The notes beneath the pieces are model-generated. The model made no database searches, had not been told where the DNA came from, and worked only from the letters and a program-made list of their open reading frames with translations. Position numbers and translations under genes: made by a program. Below, in pieces: positions 29,671 to 38,787 of a stretch of 64,000 nucleotides of DNA (position 1 is the stretch's first letter; each line of letters begins with the position of its first letter). The DNA comes from Luteimonas yindakuii (GTDB taxonomy: Bacteria; Pseudomonadota; Gammaproteobacteria; Xanthomonadales; Xanthomonadaceae): the NCBI RefSeq assembly GCF_004803715.2, contig NZ_CP039383.2, forward strand, positions 620,001 to 684,000, written 5' to 3'.

Positions 29671-30426
29671 TCAGAACATGCCGAGCCCGGCGCGCACGAT
29701 GTTGTAGCCGCTGATCGCCGCGACCAGCGCACCGACCGCGCCCAGCACCCAGCGTTCCCTGACGTGCTTGACCAGCACCGCCGCCAGCGGCGCGGCCACC
29801 ATGCCGCCCACCAGCAGGCCGAGCACGATCTCCAGATGGTCCAGGCCCATGCTCAGGAAGAACGTCAGCGAGATGGCCAGCGTGACCAGGAATTCCGACG
29901 CATTGACCGTGCCGATGGTGGTACGGGCAAGGCCACCACGGGCGAGCAGGGTGGAGGTCGCCATCGGCCCCCAGCCGCCACCGCCACTGGCATCCAGCAG
30001 GCCGGCGACGAAGCCCAGCACCGGGATGCGCCGCACCTCGCGCGGTGGGCGCGTGCGGCCGAACGCACGCAGCAGGATCAGCACCGCCAGCACCAGCAGG
30101 TAGGCGTGGACGAACGGCCGGATGGTGTCGCCGGGCAGCTGCGTCAGCAGCCACGCGCCGATCACGCCACCGACCATGCCCGGCAAGGCCAGGCGCAGGA
30201 ACAGCCGCCGGTCGACGTTGCCGAACGCGAGGTGCGACACCCCCGACGCGCCCGTGGTGAAGATCTCGGCGGTGTGCACGCTGGCACTGACCGCCGCGGG
30301 GGGCAGGCCCATGCCGAGCAGGATCGACGACGACACCAGTCCGAACGCCATACCCAGCGCGCCGTCGACGAGCTGCGCGCCGAGGCCGATCAGGACGAAC
30401 CACCAGAAGGCGTCGGTCAGTTCCAT
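29671..30426 (-). CDS. TauE/SafE-family membrane transporter
   Basis: 251 residues with about eight membrane helices and two family half-repeats: GLGAQLVDGALGMAFGLVSS near the start and VAGLLDASGGGGWGPMATS mid-protein. The family includes putative sulfite or sulfonate/organosulfur exporters and uptake carriers. No sulfur-metabolism gene is adjacent. The 149 bases between the HAD gene and its stop contain no clear gene or terminator. Confidence 0.9.
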   Translation of the reverse strand: MELTDAFWWFVLIGLGAQLVDGALGMAFGLVSSSILLGMGLPPAAVSASVHTAEIFTTGASGVSHLAFGNVDRRLFLRLALPGMVGGVIGAWLLTQLPGDTIRPFVHAYLLVLAVLILLRAFGRTRPPREVRRIPVLGFVAGLLDASGGGGWGPMATSTLLARGGLARTTIGTVNASEFLVTLAISLTFFLSMGLDHLEIVLGLLVGGMVAAPLAAVLVKHVRERWVLGAVGALVAAISGYNIVRAGLGMF

Positions 30427-30559
30427 GGAGCTTCCAGTGGCCGGAGTAGCCGAGCGCGCAGAGTAATGATCGGCCGTGAAGCCGGTGGCGTCATCGCAGT
30501 CGCGCGATCAGCAAGTGGTGGCGTGCCGGCAGCGTGGGCGCCCGGCGGCGCGGTGAAGC

Positions 30560-31024
30560 TCAGGCGTCGCCGAGGTGCTTGATGAAACGCAGCGTGCCGT
30601 CGCTGTAGCCGCAGGCCTTGTAGAAGGCGTGGGCGTCGCTGCGCTGCGAGCCGCTGGTGATCTCCAGCCGCGCCGCGCCGCCGAAGCGCGCGCGGCGCTC
30701 GGCTTCCTTGAGCAGCCTGCGGCCGAGCCCGCGACCCTGCGCATCGTTGCGCACCACCAGCGCGGTGATGCGGCAGGTGGTCGTGCCCAGCGGCAGGTAG
30801 TACATGAAGTCCAGCGCGAGCAGGCCACAGACCACGCCGTCGCAGCGCGCGACCACCAGCGCCTGGCGGTCGTTGTCGATGATGGCGCTGATCCGACGCG
30901 CGGCATCGTCGACGTCGCAGGGATAGCCCATCTCCGACAGCAGCGCCGCCACGTCGTCGGCGTCGACCAGCGACGCGCTGCGCAGGTCGGCATCCGACAA
31001 CACGCCGTGGCCGGCCGTGATCAT
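30560..31024 (-). CDS. GNAT-family N-acetyltransferase
   Basis: 154 residues with the acetyl-CoA pyrophosphate loop Q-x-R-G-x-G (AQGRGLGRRLLKEAERRA) and a late strand typical of GNATs (DAHAFYKACGYSDGTLRF). Substrate unknown. It begins five bases after the clp stop on the same strand, so clp and this gene are a two-gene operon. Confidence 0.9.
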   Translation of the reverse strand: MITAGHGVLSDADLRSASLVDADDVAALLSEMGYPCDVDDAARRISAIIDNDRQALVVARCDGVVCGLLALDFMYYLPLGTTTCRITALVVRNDAQGRGLGRRLLKEAERRARFGGAARLEITSGSQRSDAHAFYKACGYSDGTLRFIKHLGDA

Positions 31025-31029
31025 CCGGG

Positions 31030-31719
31030 TCAGCGCGTCCCGTACAGCACGATGGTCTTGCCGCGGGCGTGCAGCTTGCCGTCGATCTGCAGCTTCTTCA
31101 GGACGCGCCCGGCCATCTCGCGCGAACAGCCGACCAGCCGCGCCAGCTCCTGGCGCGACACCCGCAGCTGCGTGCCCTGCGGATGGCTCATCGCCTCGGG
31201 CTCGCGGGTGAGGTCGTGCAGGGTGCGGGTGATGCGGTCGGTCACGTCGAGGAAGGCAAGCCGCCCGGCCTTGCGGCTGGTGTCGATCAGGCGCCGCGAC
31301 AGCTGCGCACCGATGGCATAGAGGATCCGCGTGGCGTCGTTGGACAGCGGCCCTTCCAGCAGGGCCTGCAGGCGCTCGTAGCTGATCTCCGCCAGCTCGC
31401 AGGGCATGCGCGTGCGCAGGATCACCTCGCGGCGGTTGGAGTCGATGAACAGACCCATTTCGCCAACGAACTCGCCGTTGCCGAAATAGCCGAGCACCAG
31501 CTCACGACCGTCGTCCTCCTCGGCGATGATGCTGACCGAGCCGCTGACGACGTAATAGAGCGTGCCGGCGGGGTCGCCGGGGCGGAAGACATCGGTGCGC
31601 GCCGGGTAACGGCGGCGGTGACAATGGGCGAGGAATCGTTCGATAGTCGCCGGCGTGGGCATAAGGGGATGCACCGGTCGTTGGAGGAGGGGGATGACGG
31701 CCACAGCGCGTACGCTCAT
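31030..31719 (-). CDS. clp: Clp, CRP-family global regulator
   Basis: 229 residues, nearly the length of Xanthomonas Clp (230). The cyclic-nucleotide-fold part has YPARTDVFRPGDPAGTLYYV and GEFVGEMGLFIDSNRREVIL; the C-terminal helix-turn-helix is QELARLVGCSREMAGRVLKK. Xanthomonas Clp binds DNA without ligand and is inhibited by c-di-GMP, and controls extracellular enzymes and polysaccharide through the rpf quorum system. I chose the ATG at 31719, which gives the family length; the residues before MPTPATIERF are poorly conserved. It may control surface and secretion genes in this window, but sites were not verified. Confidence 0.96.
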   Translation of the reverse strand: MSVRAVAVIPLLQRPVHPLMPTPATIERFLAHCHRRRYPARTDVFRPGDPAGTLYYVVSGSVSIIAEEDDGRELVLGYFGNGEFVGEMGLFIDSNRREVILRTRMPCELAEISYERLQALLEGPLSNDATRILYAIGAQLSRRLIDTSRKAGRLAFLDVTDRITRTLHDLTREPEAMSHPQGTQLRVSRQELARLVGCSREMAGRVLKKLQIDGKLHARGKTIVLYGTR

Positions 31720-31846
31720 TGCCTGAACAGTCGGGGAAGCACCGGAGAGTAGGCGGTCCCGGCGCGCCGGGCAAACTCCGGTACAGCGAAGTCTGCCCGA
31801 TTGCCCCATAATTCGCCTTTCGCCGTCTCAGCCAGAGGTCGACCGA

Positions 31847-32638
31847 GTGGTCAAGCCGCTGCCCCGCCTGAAGCTCCAGGGGTTCAACAATCTTACGAAG
31901 GCCCTGTCCTTCAACATCTACGACGTGTGTTACGCGTCGTCCGAGGACGAGCGTCGTCGCTACATCGAGTACATCGACGAGGCGTACAACGCGGACCGGT
32001 TGACGCAGATCCTCACCGACGTGGCCGAGATCATCGGCGCCAACATCCTCAACATCGCCCGCCAGGACTACGACCCGCAGGGCGCGTCGGTGACCATCCT
32101 CATTTCCGAGGAGCCGGTGATCGACCGCAAGGATGCCAAGGGCGTGATCTCGGATGCGGTGGTCGCGCACCTGGACAAGTCGCACATCACCGTGCACACC
32201 TATCCGGAGACCCATCCGGACAACGGCATCGCGACCTTCCGCGCCGATATCGACGTCGCCACCTGCGGCGTGATCTCGCCGCTGAAGGCGTTGAACTACC
32301 TGATCGAAAGCCTCGAGTCCGACATCGTGGTGATGGACTACCGGGTGCGCGGCTTCACCCGCGACATCAAGGGCAAGAAGCACTTCATCGACCACAAGAT
32401 CAACTCGATCCAGGACTACCTGGCCAAGAACATCAAGTCGCGCTACGACGCGCTTGACGTGAACGTCTACCAGGAAAACATCTTCCACACGAAGATGCAC
32501 CTGAAGGAGTTCGACCTCGACCAGTACCTGTTCGAGGAGAAGGCGCGCAACCTCTCCTTCAAGGAGCGGATGAAGATCGAGGCACGGTTGAAGCGCGAGA
32601 TCGAGGAGCTCTACCACGGCCGCAATCTGGCCGATTGA
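31847..32638 (+). CDS. speD: S-adenosylmethionine decarboxylase proenzyme
   Basis: 263 residues; supplies decarboxylated SAM for spermidine synthesis. The self-cleavage site is the Lys-Ser step in [16 protein letters not shown], giving the pyruvoyl group as in the E. coli class. Start is GTG at 31847 with GAGG upstream, giving the standard [20 protein letters not shown]. It is divergent from clp across 127 bases. A strong terminator follows. Confidence 0.96.
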   Translation: MVKPLPRLKLQGFNNLTKALSFNIYDVCYASSEDERRRYIEYIDEAYNADRLTQILTDVAEIIGANILNIARQDYDPQGASVTILISEEPVIDRKDAKGVISDAVVAHLDKSHITVHTYPETHPDNGIATFRADIDVATCGVISPLKALNYLIESLESDIVVMDYRVRGFTRDIKGKKHFIDHKINSIQDYLAKNIKSRYDALDVNVYQENIFHTKMHLKEFDLDQYLFEEKARNLSFKERMKIEARLKREIEELYHGRNLAD

Positions 32639-32647
32639 TCGAGTGCC

Positions 32648-32749
32648 GTGATTCGTGATTGGTAATTCGTGAAAGCAAAGGCCCCGCTTCGGCGGGGCCT
32701 TTGCTTCGTGAGTCGCTCTTACGAATCACCAATCACGAATCACCAATCA
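32648..32749. repeat. Diverged inverted repeats flanking the speD-coq7 terminator
   Basis: Arms 32648-32672 and 32719-32743 are inverted copies matching at 23 of 25 positions, built from units such as gattcgtgattgg. The right arm is itself a perfect 14-base tandem duplication (cgaatcaccaatca, 32722-32749). The coq7 stop codon lies at its edge (32747-32749). The shape suggests an expanded or mobile intergenic repeat around a terminator hairpin. Confidence 0.8.
32675..32704. terminator. Bidirectional UUCG-loop terminator for speD and coq7
   Basis: A 13-bp perfect stem (gcaaaggccccgc/gcggggcctttgc) closes a TTCG tetraloop, one of the most stable hairpin loops. Its outer pairs give T-rich tracts on both strands. 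It serves speD from the left and coq7 from the right. Confidence 0.9.
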
Positions 32750-33388
32750 CAGCCTGTAAGCCACCGTCTTCATCGCCTTCGAAGCCAGGCGCATCACCGC
32801 CGGGATCGGCTGCGGCAGTACGCGGGCGCCGGCGCGCTCGGCCTCGTCCGCGTGGCGGGCCTCGTCGGCCTTCATGGTTTCGAGGATCGCGCGGCTGCGC
32901 AGGTCGGCGGGCGGCAGCGTCTGCAGGTGCTCGTCCAGATGGGCCTCGACCTGGCGTTCGGTCTCGACCACGAAGCCCAGGTTCCAGCCATCGCCACGCA
33001 GCCCCGCAGCCAGGCCGATGGCATAGCTGCCGGCGTACCACAGCGGGTTGAACAGGCTCGGGCGGTCGTCGAGCTCGCGCAGGCGCTCGGCGCACCAGGC
33101 GAGATGGTCGGTTTCCTCCTGCGCGGCCGCCATGAGGTGCTCGCGGGTATGTGCATCCCGCGCCACCGCGGCCTGGCCCACGTACAGCGCCTGCGCACAG
33201 ACCTCGCCGACATGGTTGATGCGCATGAGGCCGGCCGCGTGCCGGCGTTCGGCCGGCTCCAGCGCGACATCCGGGGTGCCTGCGGCGGGGTTGGGGCGCG
33301 TGGCGGGCGGGTCGCCGAGCACGGTATCCATGGCGTGCTGGGCCTGGGCGAGGATGCGGTCGAGGAAGGTCAGCTGTCGGGCGTGCAT
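32747..33388 (-). CDS. coq7: Coq7-type 2-polyprenyl-3-methyl-6-methoxy-1,4-benzoquinol hydroxylase
   Basis: 213 residues, di-iron carboxylate enzyme hydroxylating a late ubiquinone precursor. Iron-ligand motifs are [28 protein letters not shown] and [13 protein letters not shown], the paired E-x-x-H pattern. It is a peripheral inner-membrane protein in the family. It lies opposite rplM and shares an upstream region of about 220 bases with it. Confidence 0.95.
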   Translation of the reverse strand: MHARQLTFLDRILAQAQHAMDTVLGDPPATRPNPAAGTPDVALEPAERRHAAGLMRINHVGEVCAQALYVGQAAVARDAHTREHLMAAAQEETDHLAWCAERLRELDDRPSLFNPLWYAGSYAIGLAAGLRGDGWNLGFVVETERQVEAHLDEHLQTLPPADLRSRAILETMKADEARHADEAERAGARVLPQPIPAVMRLASKAMKTVAYRL

Positions 33389-33473
33389 GGCGGCGTCGGG
33401 CGTGGGGAGCTGGCATCATGTTCGCCCCGGGTGGCCGCCGCGCCAATCCCCGTGTGGGAAAACCCGCCGCCGC

Positions 33474-33502
33474 TTGCGAGGCGGGCCGCGGCCGGCTATC
33501 AT
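33474..33502 (+). promoter_or_regulatory. rplM-rpsI promoter
   Basis: TTGCGA (33474-33479) and TATCAT (33497-33502) are spaced exactly 17 bases apart, a strong sigma-70 match. Transcription would start near 33509, leaving a leader of about 100 bases before rplM that could carry ribosomal-protein autoregulation, though no known L13 element is recognised. Confidence 0.7.
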
Positions 33503-33606
33503 TCCGCTTCTTTGTTGCACCGAAAACGCGAGGCGACGTTCCGCCGGCCGCAACGGCCCGCCCGGAACCAGCCCGACCATCGACCTTCGAGTACCAGTAT
33601 TCCGTC

Positions 33607-34035
33607 ATGAAGACTTTCACCGCCAAGTCCGAGACCGTCCAGCGTGACTGGTACGTCGTCGATGCCTCCGGCAAGACGCTCGGCCGCCTCAGCAGCGAAA
33701 TCGCCCGCCGCCTCCGTGGCAAGCACAAGCCCGTCTACACCCCGCACGTCGACACCGGTGATTACATCATCGTGATCAACGCCGAGAAGGTGGCCGTGAC
33801 CGGCAAGAAGCTCACCGACAAGCTCTACCACCGGTTCACCGGCTATATCGGCAACCTCAAGACCGAGACGCTGGCGCAGGCGCTCGAGCGCCATCCGGAG
33901 CGCGTGATCGAAACCGCGGTGAAGGGCATGCTGCCGAAGAACACGCTGGGCCGCGCGATGTACCGCAAGCTCAAGGTCTACAAGGGTACGGAGCATCCGC
34001 ACACCGCCCAGCAGCCGCAGCCCCTGGAACTCTAA
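33607..34035 (+). CDS. rplM: 50S ribosomal protein L13
   Basis: 142 residues, exactly the usual length. [20 protein letters not shown] and [20 protein letters not shown] are family signatures. Start ATG at 33607 gives [16 protein letters not shown]. rpsI follows three bases later, the standard gene pair in bacteria. Confidence 0.98.
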   Translation: MKTFTAKSETVQRDWYVVDASGKTLGRLSSEIARRLRGKHKPVYTPHVDTGDYIIVINAEKVAVTGKKLTDKLYHRFTGYIGNLKTETLAQALERHPERVIETAVKGMLPKNTLGRAMYRKLKVYKGTEHPHTAQQPQPLEL

Positions 34036-34038
34036 GTC

Positions 34039-34431
34039 ATGGCTATTTCGCAGAATTACGGCACTGGCCGTCGCAAGTCCTCCGTCGCCCGCGTGTTCCT
34101 GCGCAAGGGCAGCGGCAACATCAACGTCAACGGCCGTCCGCTCGACGAGTTCTTCGGCCGCGAGACCGCGCGCATGATCGTGCGCCAGCCGCTCGAGCTG
34201 ACCCAGAACACCGACAAGTTCGATGTGCTGGTCACCGCGTCCGGCGGCGGCACCACCGGCCAGGCCGGTGCGATCCGCCTCGGCATCGCCCGCGCGCTGG
34301 TCGAGTACGACGAGTCGCTGAAGACCGAGCTGCGCAAGGCCGGCTTCATGACCCGCGACGCCCGCGAGGTCGAGCGCAAGAAGGTCGGTCTGCACAAGGC
34401 CCGCCGCGCGACCCAGTTCTCCAAGCGTTAA
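34039..34431 (+). CDS. rpsI: 30S ribosomal protein S9
   Basis: 130 residues, starting with [20 protein letters not shown] and ending in the basic tail [10 protein letters not shown] that reaches the ribosomal P site. It shares a transcript with rplM. Confidence 0.98.
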   Translation: MAISQNYGTGRRKSSVARVFLRKGSGNINVNGRPLDEFFGRETARMIVRQPLELTQNTDKFDVLVTASGGGTTGQAGAIRLGIARALVEYDESLKTELRKAGFMTRDAREVERKKVGLHKARRATQFSKR

Positions 34432-34448
34432 TCGCATCGCGCCGGGCC

Positions 34449-34467
34449 TGCGTACCCTCTGTACGCA
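34449..34467 (+). terminator. Hairpin between rpsI and tRNA-Gln
   Basis: tgcgtac/gtacgca pair around CCTCT about 18 bases after the rpsI stop. A gccg/cggc outer pairing may extend it. No T-run follows, so it could be a weak terminator or RNA end-stabilising structure. Confidence 0.4.
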
Positions 34468-34500
34468 TCCGGCCGGTCGACGCTACAATCCGCTTCCCAC

Positions 34501-34575
34501 AGCCCCGTCGCCAAGCGGTAAGGCACCTGACTCTGACTCAGGCATTCGGAGGTTCGAATCCTTCCGGGGCTGCCA
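34501..34575 (+). tRNA. tRNA-Gln (anticodon CTG)
   Basis: A 75-base cloverleaf: acceptor agccccg/cggggct, D arm with agcggtaaggc, anticodon stem cctga/tcagg with loop CTCTGAC (anticodon CTG), T arm with ggttcgaatcc, discriminator G and encoded CCA. A -10-like TACAAT lies at 34484-34489. Confidence 0.97.
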
Positions 34576-34608
34576 GATCCAACTCCCGCCGCGTGCGGGG
34601 GTGCGAAG

Positions 34609-34631
34609 AACCCGCCGCGAGGCGGGTTTTT
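34609..34631 (+). terminator. Rho-independent terminator after tRNA-Gln
   Basis: aacccgcc/ggcgggtt stem around GCGA, running into five Ts (34627-34631). Confidence 0.85.
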
Positions 34632-34774
34632 CCGTTGTGGGCCGTGGGTCCGGCGCGGGGATGCCGGCAGCGGTGCGCGGCAGCCCGCTGCGTAGCGCCA
34701 TCGCACGCTGGTTCCTGCCGTGGCCTGGCAGGACAATGTGCGGGCGGCCACCCGCGACCTTCCAGGACCCTCGC

Positions 34775-35518
34775 ATGACGCCCGACCTCGCTCCCTCCTG
34801 CACCCCGCTTGCCGATGTCGTCGCGACGATGCGCGCGCGAGGCTACGCGGTGCTGACGGCCGCCGACGTGGCCGCACTGGCCGGCGTGGGCGCAGGCGCG
34901 TTCGAGGACATGCGCGGGAGCTGGGAGCGCCTGCCACCCGATACCTACCTGCTGGATGGTGGTCGCTACCGCCATCGCCGCCACTCCTGTTTCGTCGTCG
35001 ATCACGCGGCCGGTTCGATCCAGCTCGCGCCGCACCGCGCGCACTGGCAGCCGCGCGACTACAACGCGTTGCACGGCGGCATGCGCCGCTGGTTCGAACC
35101 GGTCGAGGAGCCCGTTGTGGCGGCGCCGGCGTGGAACGGGCTGCTGCAGGGCCTTGCTGGAATCGGTGACGCGCTGCATGGGGCGCAGCCGTGGTACGTC
35201 GAGGCGCACCAGTTCCGCATCGACACCAGCGACGGCATCGGACGCCCCACGCCCGAGGGCGCGCACCGTGATGGCGTGGATCTCGTCGCCGTGTGCATGG
35301 TGGGCCGCCATGCCATCAAGGGCGGCGAAACCCGCGTGTTCGACGCGGACGGCCCCGACGGGCAGCGCTTCACCCTGTCCGAGCCGTGGTCGCTGCTGCT
35401 GCTTGACGACGCGCGGGTGATCCACGAATCCACGCCGATCCAGCCGGTGGACGGGCACGGGCATCGCGACACGCTGGTCATCACCCTGCGGGCGGGCAAT
35501 TTCCAGGGCGACGACTGA
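34775..35518 (+). CDS. 2-oxoglutarate/Fe(II) dioxygenase, IDO/2OG-Fe_Oxy_2-like
   Basis: 247 residues. The iron triad reads H-R-D in EGAHRDGVDLVAVCMVGR (H-x-D) and the distal His in ARVIHESTPIQP, with the 2OG-binding Arg in HRDTLVITLR. These fit the family that includes bacterial L-isoleucine 4-hydroxylase and biofilm protein BsmA. It may hydroxylate a free amino acid. ATG at 34775 follows a promoterless stretch after the tRNA terminator; the substrate is unknown. Confidence 0.85.
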   Translation: MTPDLAPSCTPLADVVATMRARGYAVLTAADVAALAGVGAGAFEDMRGSWERLPPDTYLLDGGRYRHRRHSCFVVDHAAGSIQLAPHRAHWQPRDYNALHGGMRRWFEPVEEPVVAAPAWNGLLQGLAGIGDALHGAQPWYVEAHQFRIDTSDGIGRPTPEGAHRDGVDLVAVCMVGRHAIKGGETRVFDADGPDGQRFTLSEPWSLLLLDDARVIHESTPIQPVDGHGHRDTLVITLRAGNFQGDD

Positions 35519-35756
35519 GGGCGCTTCGGCGGTCATCAACGCGGGCCGGTGGCGCAGCGGAGTTCACGCCTGCCACGCCGTGCATTCCGCCACGCGGAAG
35601 GCGCGCCACGCAGGGCTTCACCGGTGACTACCGGATCCGGAGCCGCGAAGCGCCGTGGATCCGCACTCCTCCGCGTTTGCGTCGATCCGCGGCTGGAACC
35701 ACGACTTCAGGCCGCGCCGCTACAATTCCCGCTTTGCACTGTTTTGCGGAGCGGCA

Positions 35757-36743
35757 ATGAAGCTTGGTTCCCTGAAGGAGGGCGGCCGCGACGGCACCCT
35801 CGTCGTCGTCTCGCGTGACCTGGCCCGCGCCGTGCGCGCCGATGGCATCGCGCCGACCCTGCAGCGCGCACTCGAGGACTGGTCGAACATCGCGCCGCGG
35901 CTCAACGCGCTTGCGCAGCAACTCGAAGCCGGCGACGTCGATGGCGTGTTCGAGCTCGACATCGCCGCGCTGGCGTCGCCGCTGCCACGCGCCTACGAAT
36001 TCGTCGATGGCAGCGCCTACCTTCCGCACGTCGAGCGCGTGCGCCGCGCGCGGGGTGCCGAGGTGCCGGAGAGCTTCTACACCGACCCGCTGATGTACCA
36101 GGCCACCAGCGCCGGTTTCCTCGGCCCGCGCGACCCGGTGCGCGTGGTCAGCGAGGACTACGGCATCGACCTCGAGGCCGAGATCGTGGTGATCACCGAC
36201 GACGTGCCGATGGCGGCGACGCCGGAGCAGGCCGCGGGCCACATCCAGCTGGTCGGCCTGGTCAACGACGTGTCGCTGCGCAACCTGATCCCCGGCGAGC
36301 TGGCCAAGGGCTTCGGCTTCCTGCAGTCCAAGCCGCGCTCGGCGCTGAGCCCGGTGTTCGTCACTCCCGACGAACTGGGCGACGCCTGGCGCGACAACAA
36401 GCTGCACCTGCCGCTGCTCACCCACGTCAACGGCGAGTGGTTCGGCGCGCCCGAGGCCGGCGTGGACATGCAGTTCGACTTCGCGCAACTGGTCGCGCAC
36501 GTGGCGAAGACCCGCCCGTTGTCGGCCGGCACCATCGTCGGCTCGGGCACGATCGCCAACCAGGACACCGGCAAGGGTGCGTCGTGCTTCGCCGAGAAGC
36601 GCACCGTGGAGACGCTCGAACACGGCAAGCCGCTGACCCCGTTCCTCGCCTTTGGCGATACGGTGCGCATCGAGATGCTGGATGCGCGCGGCGATTCGAT
36701 CTTCGGTGCCATCGAACAGCGCATCGAACGACAGGCGGTCTGA
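35757..36743 (+). CDS. fahA: Fumarylacetoacetate hydrolase
   Basis: 328 residues; cleaves fumarylacetoacetate to fumarate and acetoacetate, the last step of tyrosine degradation. Metal-ligand and active-site stretches: YGIDLEAEIVVITDDVP (Glu ligands), VNDVSLRNLIP, GFGFLQSKP and GSGTIANQDTGKGASCFAEK. The start ATG at 35757 has GGAG nearby; TACAAT (35721-35726) is a possible -10. maiA lies 86 bases downstream. The 238-base gap before it has no other gene and lacks the CACGTG operator seen upstream of hppD. Confidence 0.95.
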   Translation: MKLGSLKEGGRDGTLVVVSRDLARAVRADGIAPTLQRALEDWSNIAPRLNALAQQLEAGDVDGVFELDIAALASPLPRAYEFVDGSAYLPHVERVRRARGAEVPESFYTDPLMYQATSAGFLGPRDPVRVVSEDYGIDLEAEIVVITDDVPMAATPEQAAGHIQLVGLVNDVSLRNLIPGELAKGFGFLQSKPRSALSPVFVTPDELGDAWRDNKLHLPLLTHVNGEWFGAPEAGVDMQFDFAQLVAHVAKTRPLSAGTIVGSGTIANQDTGKGASCFAEKRTVETLEHGKPLTPFLAFGDTVRIEMLDARGDSIFGAIEQRIERQAV

Positions 36744-36829
36744 GCATCCGCGCGCGCGGCATTCCCCGCGCGCGCTGAACGCGTTAACGTGCACGGCTGG
36801 CACGGGGGTGCCGAAGGGGACGGGGACAG

Positions 36830-37486
36830 ATGAGCGAGCGCCTGGCGCTGTATTCCTACTGGCGATCGAGCGCCGCCTACCGCGTGCGCATCGGCCTGAA
36901 CCTCAAGCGCCTTCCCTACGACATCATGCCGGTGCACCTGGTGCGCAACGGCGGCGAGCAGCTCGCGCCCGCGTACGCCGAACACGCCCCGCAGAAGCTG
37001 GTGCCGATGCTCGTGCACGGGCAGCGTCGCATGCGGCAGTCGCTCTCGATCCTGGAGTACCTCGACGAGGTCTGGCCGGAGCCACCGCTGCTGCCGTCGA
37101 CCGCGCGTGGCCGGCAGCGCGTGCGCGAACTCGCGCAGCTGGTGGCCTGCGAAATCCATCCGCTCAACAACCTGCGGGTGATGCGCTTCTTTGAGCACGA
37201 GTGGAACGTGCCGCAGCCCGAGCGCGAGGTATGGATGCAGCACTGGATGGTGGAAGGGCTGGGCGCGTTCGAGGCACTGCTCGACGGCCACCCGTCCACC
37301 GACGCGTTCTGCGAAGGCACGAGCCCCGGCCTGGCCGACTGCTGCCTGGTGCCGCAGCTCTACAACGCGCGCCGCTTCGGCGTGGATCTGTCGCCGTTCC
37401 CGACCTTGCTGCGCATCGAGCAGGCCTGCCTGGCGTTGCCCGCGTTCGATGCCGCGCGCCCGGAAAAACAGCCCGACGCGCCCTGA
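36830..37486 (+). CDS. maiA: Maleylacetoacetate isomerase (zeta-class GST)
   Basis: 218-residue glutathione-dependent isomerase supplying fumarylacetoacetate to FahA. The N-terminal thioredoxin-like domain has SYWRSSAAYRVRIGLNLK, in which the usual SSCxxRVR motif has Ala in place of Cys; KLVPMLVHGQRRMRQSLSIL binds glutathione. The C-terminal helical domain ends in SPFPTLLRIEQACLALPAF. The missing Cys is not always required in the family. Confidence 0.93.
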   Translation: MSERLALYSYWRSSAAYRVRIGLNLKRLPYDIMPVHLVRNGGEQLAPAYAEHAPQKLVPMLVHGQRRMRQSLSILEYLDEVWPEPPLLPSTARGRQRVRELAQLVACEIHPLNNLRVMRFFEHEWNVPQPEREVWMQHWMVEGLGAFEALLDGHPSTDAFCEGTSPGLADCCLVPQLYNARRFGVDLSPFPTLLRIEQACLALPAFDAARPEKQPDAP

Positions 37487-37577
37487 GGCGCGACTGCATC
37501 GGTGTCGTGGGAGCCCCGCTGCGGGTGCAGGGTGGTGGAGCGGGCAGGGCGCCGGAGGCTGTCCGGCGCGCATGCAG

Positions 37578-38696
37578 TCAGCGGATCAGTTCCTCGCCCG
37601 GCGAGTAGACGTCGGCATAGGGATCGTGCACGTCGCCGCCCTCCGACAGGCGGAACTTCAGCGCCAGGCCGTCGCGCGAGTCGGCGGCCTTCAGCGCCTC
37701 CTCCATCTCGATGCGGCCTTCCTTGTACAGGCGGAACAGGCACTGGTCGAAGCTCTCCATGCCTTCTTCCAGCGAGTCCTCCATCGCCTGCTTGATCTCG
37801 TGCACCTGCCCGCGTCGCAGCAGGTCGCGGATCATCGGCGTATTGATCAGCACTTCCGCCGCCGGCATGCGGCGGCCGTCGCGGCCGACCACCAGGCGCT
37901 GGCTGACCACCGCCTTGAGGTTCAGCGCGAGGTTCATCAGCACGTTCTTGTGCGCGGCCTCGTTGAAGAAGTTGAGGATGCGTTCGATGGTCTGGTCGGC
38001 ATTGTTGGAGTGCAGCGTCGCCAGGCACAGATGGCCGGTCTCGGCGAAGGCGATCGCTGCCTCCATCGTCGTCGCGTCGAGGATCTCGCCGATCAGGATG
38101 ACATCCGGCGCCTCGCGCATCGCGTTCTTGAGCGCGTTGTGGAAGGTGTGGGTGTCGAGCCCCACCTCGCGCTGGTTGACGATCGACTTCTTGTGCCGGT
38201 GCAGGTACTCGATCGGATCCTCGATAGTGAGGATGTGGCCCGAGGTGCTCGAGTTGCGGTAGTCGATCATCGACGCCAGCGTGGTCGACTTGCCGGAGCC
38301 GGTCGAGCCCACGATCAGCACCAGCCCGCGTGGAGCCATCACGATCTGCTTGAGCACCTGCGGCAGCTGCAGTTCCTCGATCGACGGAATGGTGCTGCGG
38401 ATGGAGCGGATCACCATGCCCATCTCGCCGCGCTGTTTGAACACGTTGACGCGGAAGCGCCCGGCGTCCTGCAGCGACAGCGCCATGTTGAGCTCGAGCT
38501 CGCGCTCGAACACCGGCACCTGTCCCTCATCCATCAACGAGTAGGCGATCTTCTTGACCATCCCTGCCGGCAGGCCGGTATTGCCGAGGGGGTACAGCTT
38601 GCCCTCGACCTTGATGTACACCGGCGCGCCGGTGGTCAGGAACATGTCCGACGCGTTCTTTTCCGTCATCAGCTTCAGGAAATAGCCGATGTCCAT
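37578..38696 (-). CDS. pilU: Type IV pilus retraction ATPase PilU
   Basis: 372-residue PilT/PilU-family hexameric ATPase. Walker A is VGSTGSGKSTTLASM, the Asp box includes EDPIEYLHRHKKS, and Walker B APDVILIGEILDATTM precedes the His box ATLHSNNADQT. PilU assists PilT in pilus retraction for twitching; pilT is not in the window. ATG at 38696 has AAGGGGA upstream. It is related to, but clearly distinct from, the secretion ATPase GspE in the window. Confidence 0.93.
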   Translation of the reverse strand: MDIGYFLKLMTEKNASDMFLTTGAPVYIKVEGKLYPLGNTGLPAGMVKKIAYSLMDEGQVPVFERELELNMALSLQDAGRFRVNVFKQRGEMGMVIRSIRSTIPSIEELQLPQVLKQIVMAPRGLVLIVGSTGSGKSTTLASMIDYRNSSTSGHILTIEDPIEYLHRHKKSIVNQREVGLDTHTFHNALKNAMREAPDVILIGEILDATTMEAAIAFAETGHLCLATLHSNNADQTIERILNFFNEAAHKNVLMNLALNLKAVVSQRLVVGRDGRRMPAAEVLINTPMIRDLLRRGQVHEIKQAMEDSLEEGMESFDQCLFRLYKEGRIEMEEALKAADSRDGLALKFRLSEGGDVHDPYADVYSPGEELIR

Positions 38697-38787
38697 GTGC
38701 GATCCCCTTGGTCTGGCCAGCCGGTCATTGCGCGGCGGGCACATGCTGCAGACAATTGGCCGCAGGTTCCCCACCCGGCGCGGCCCG

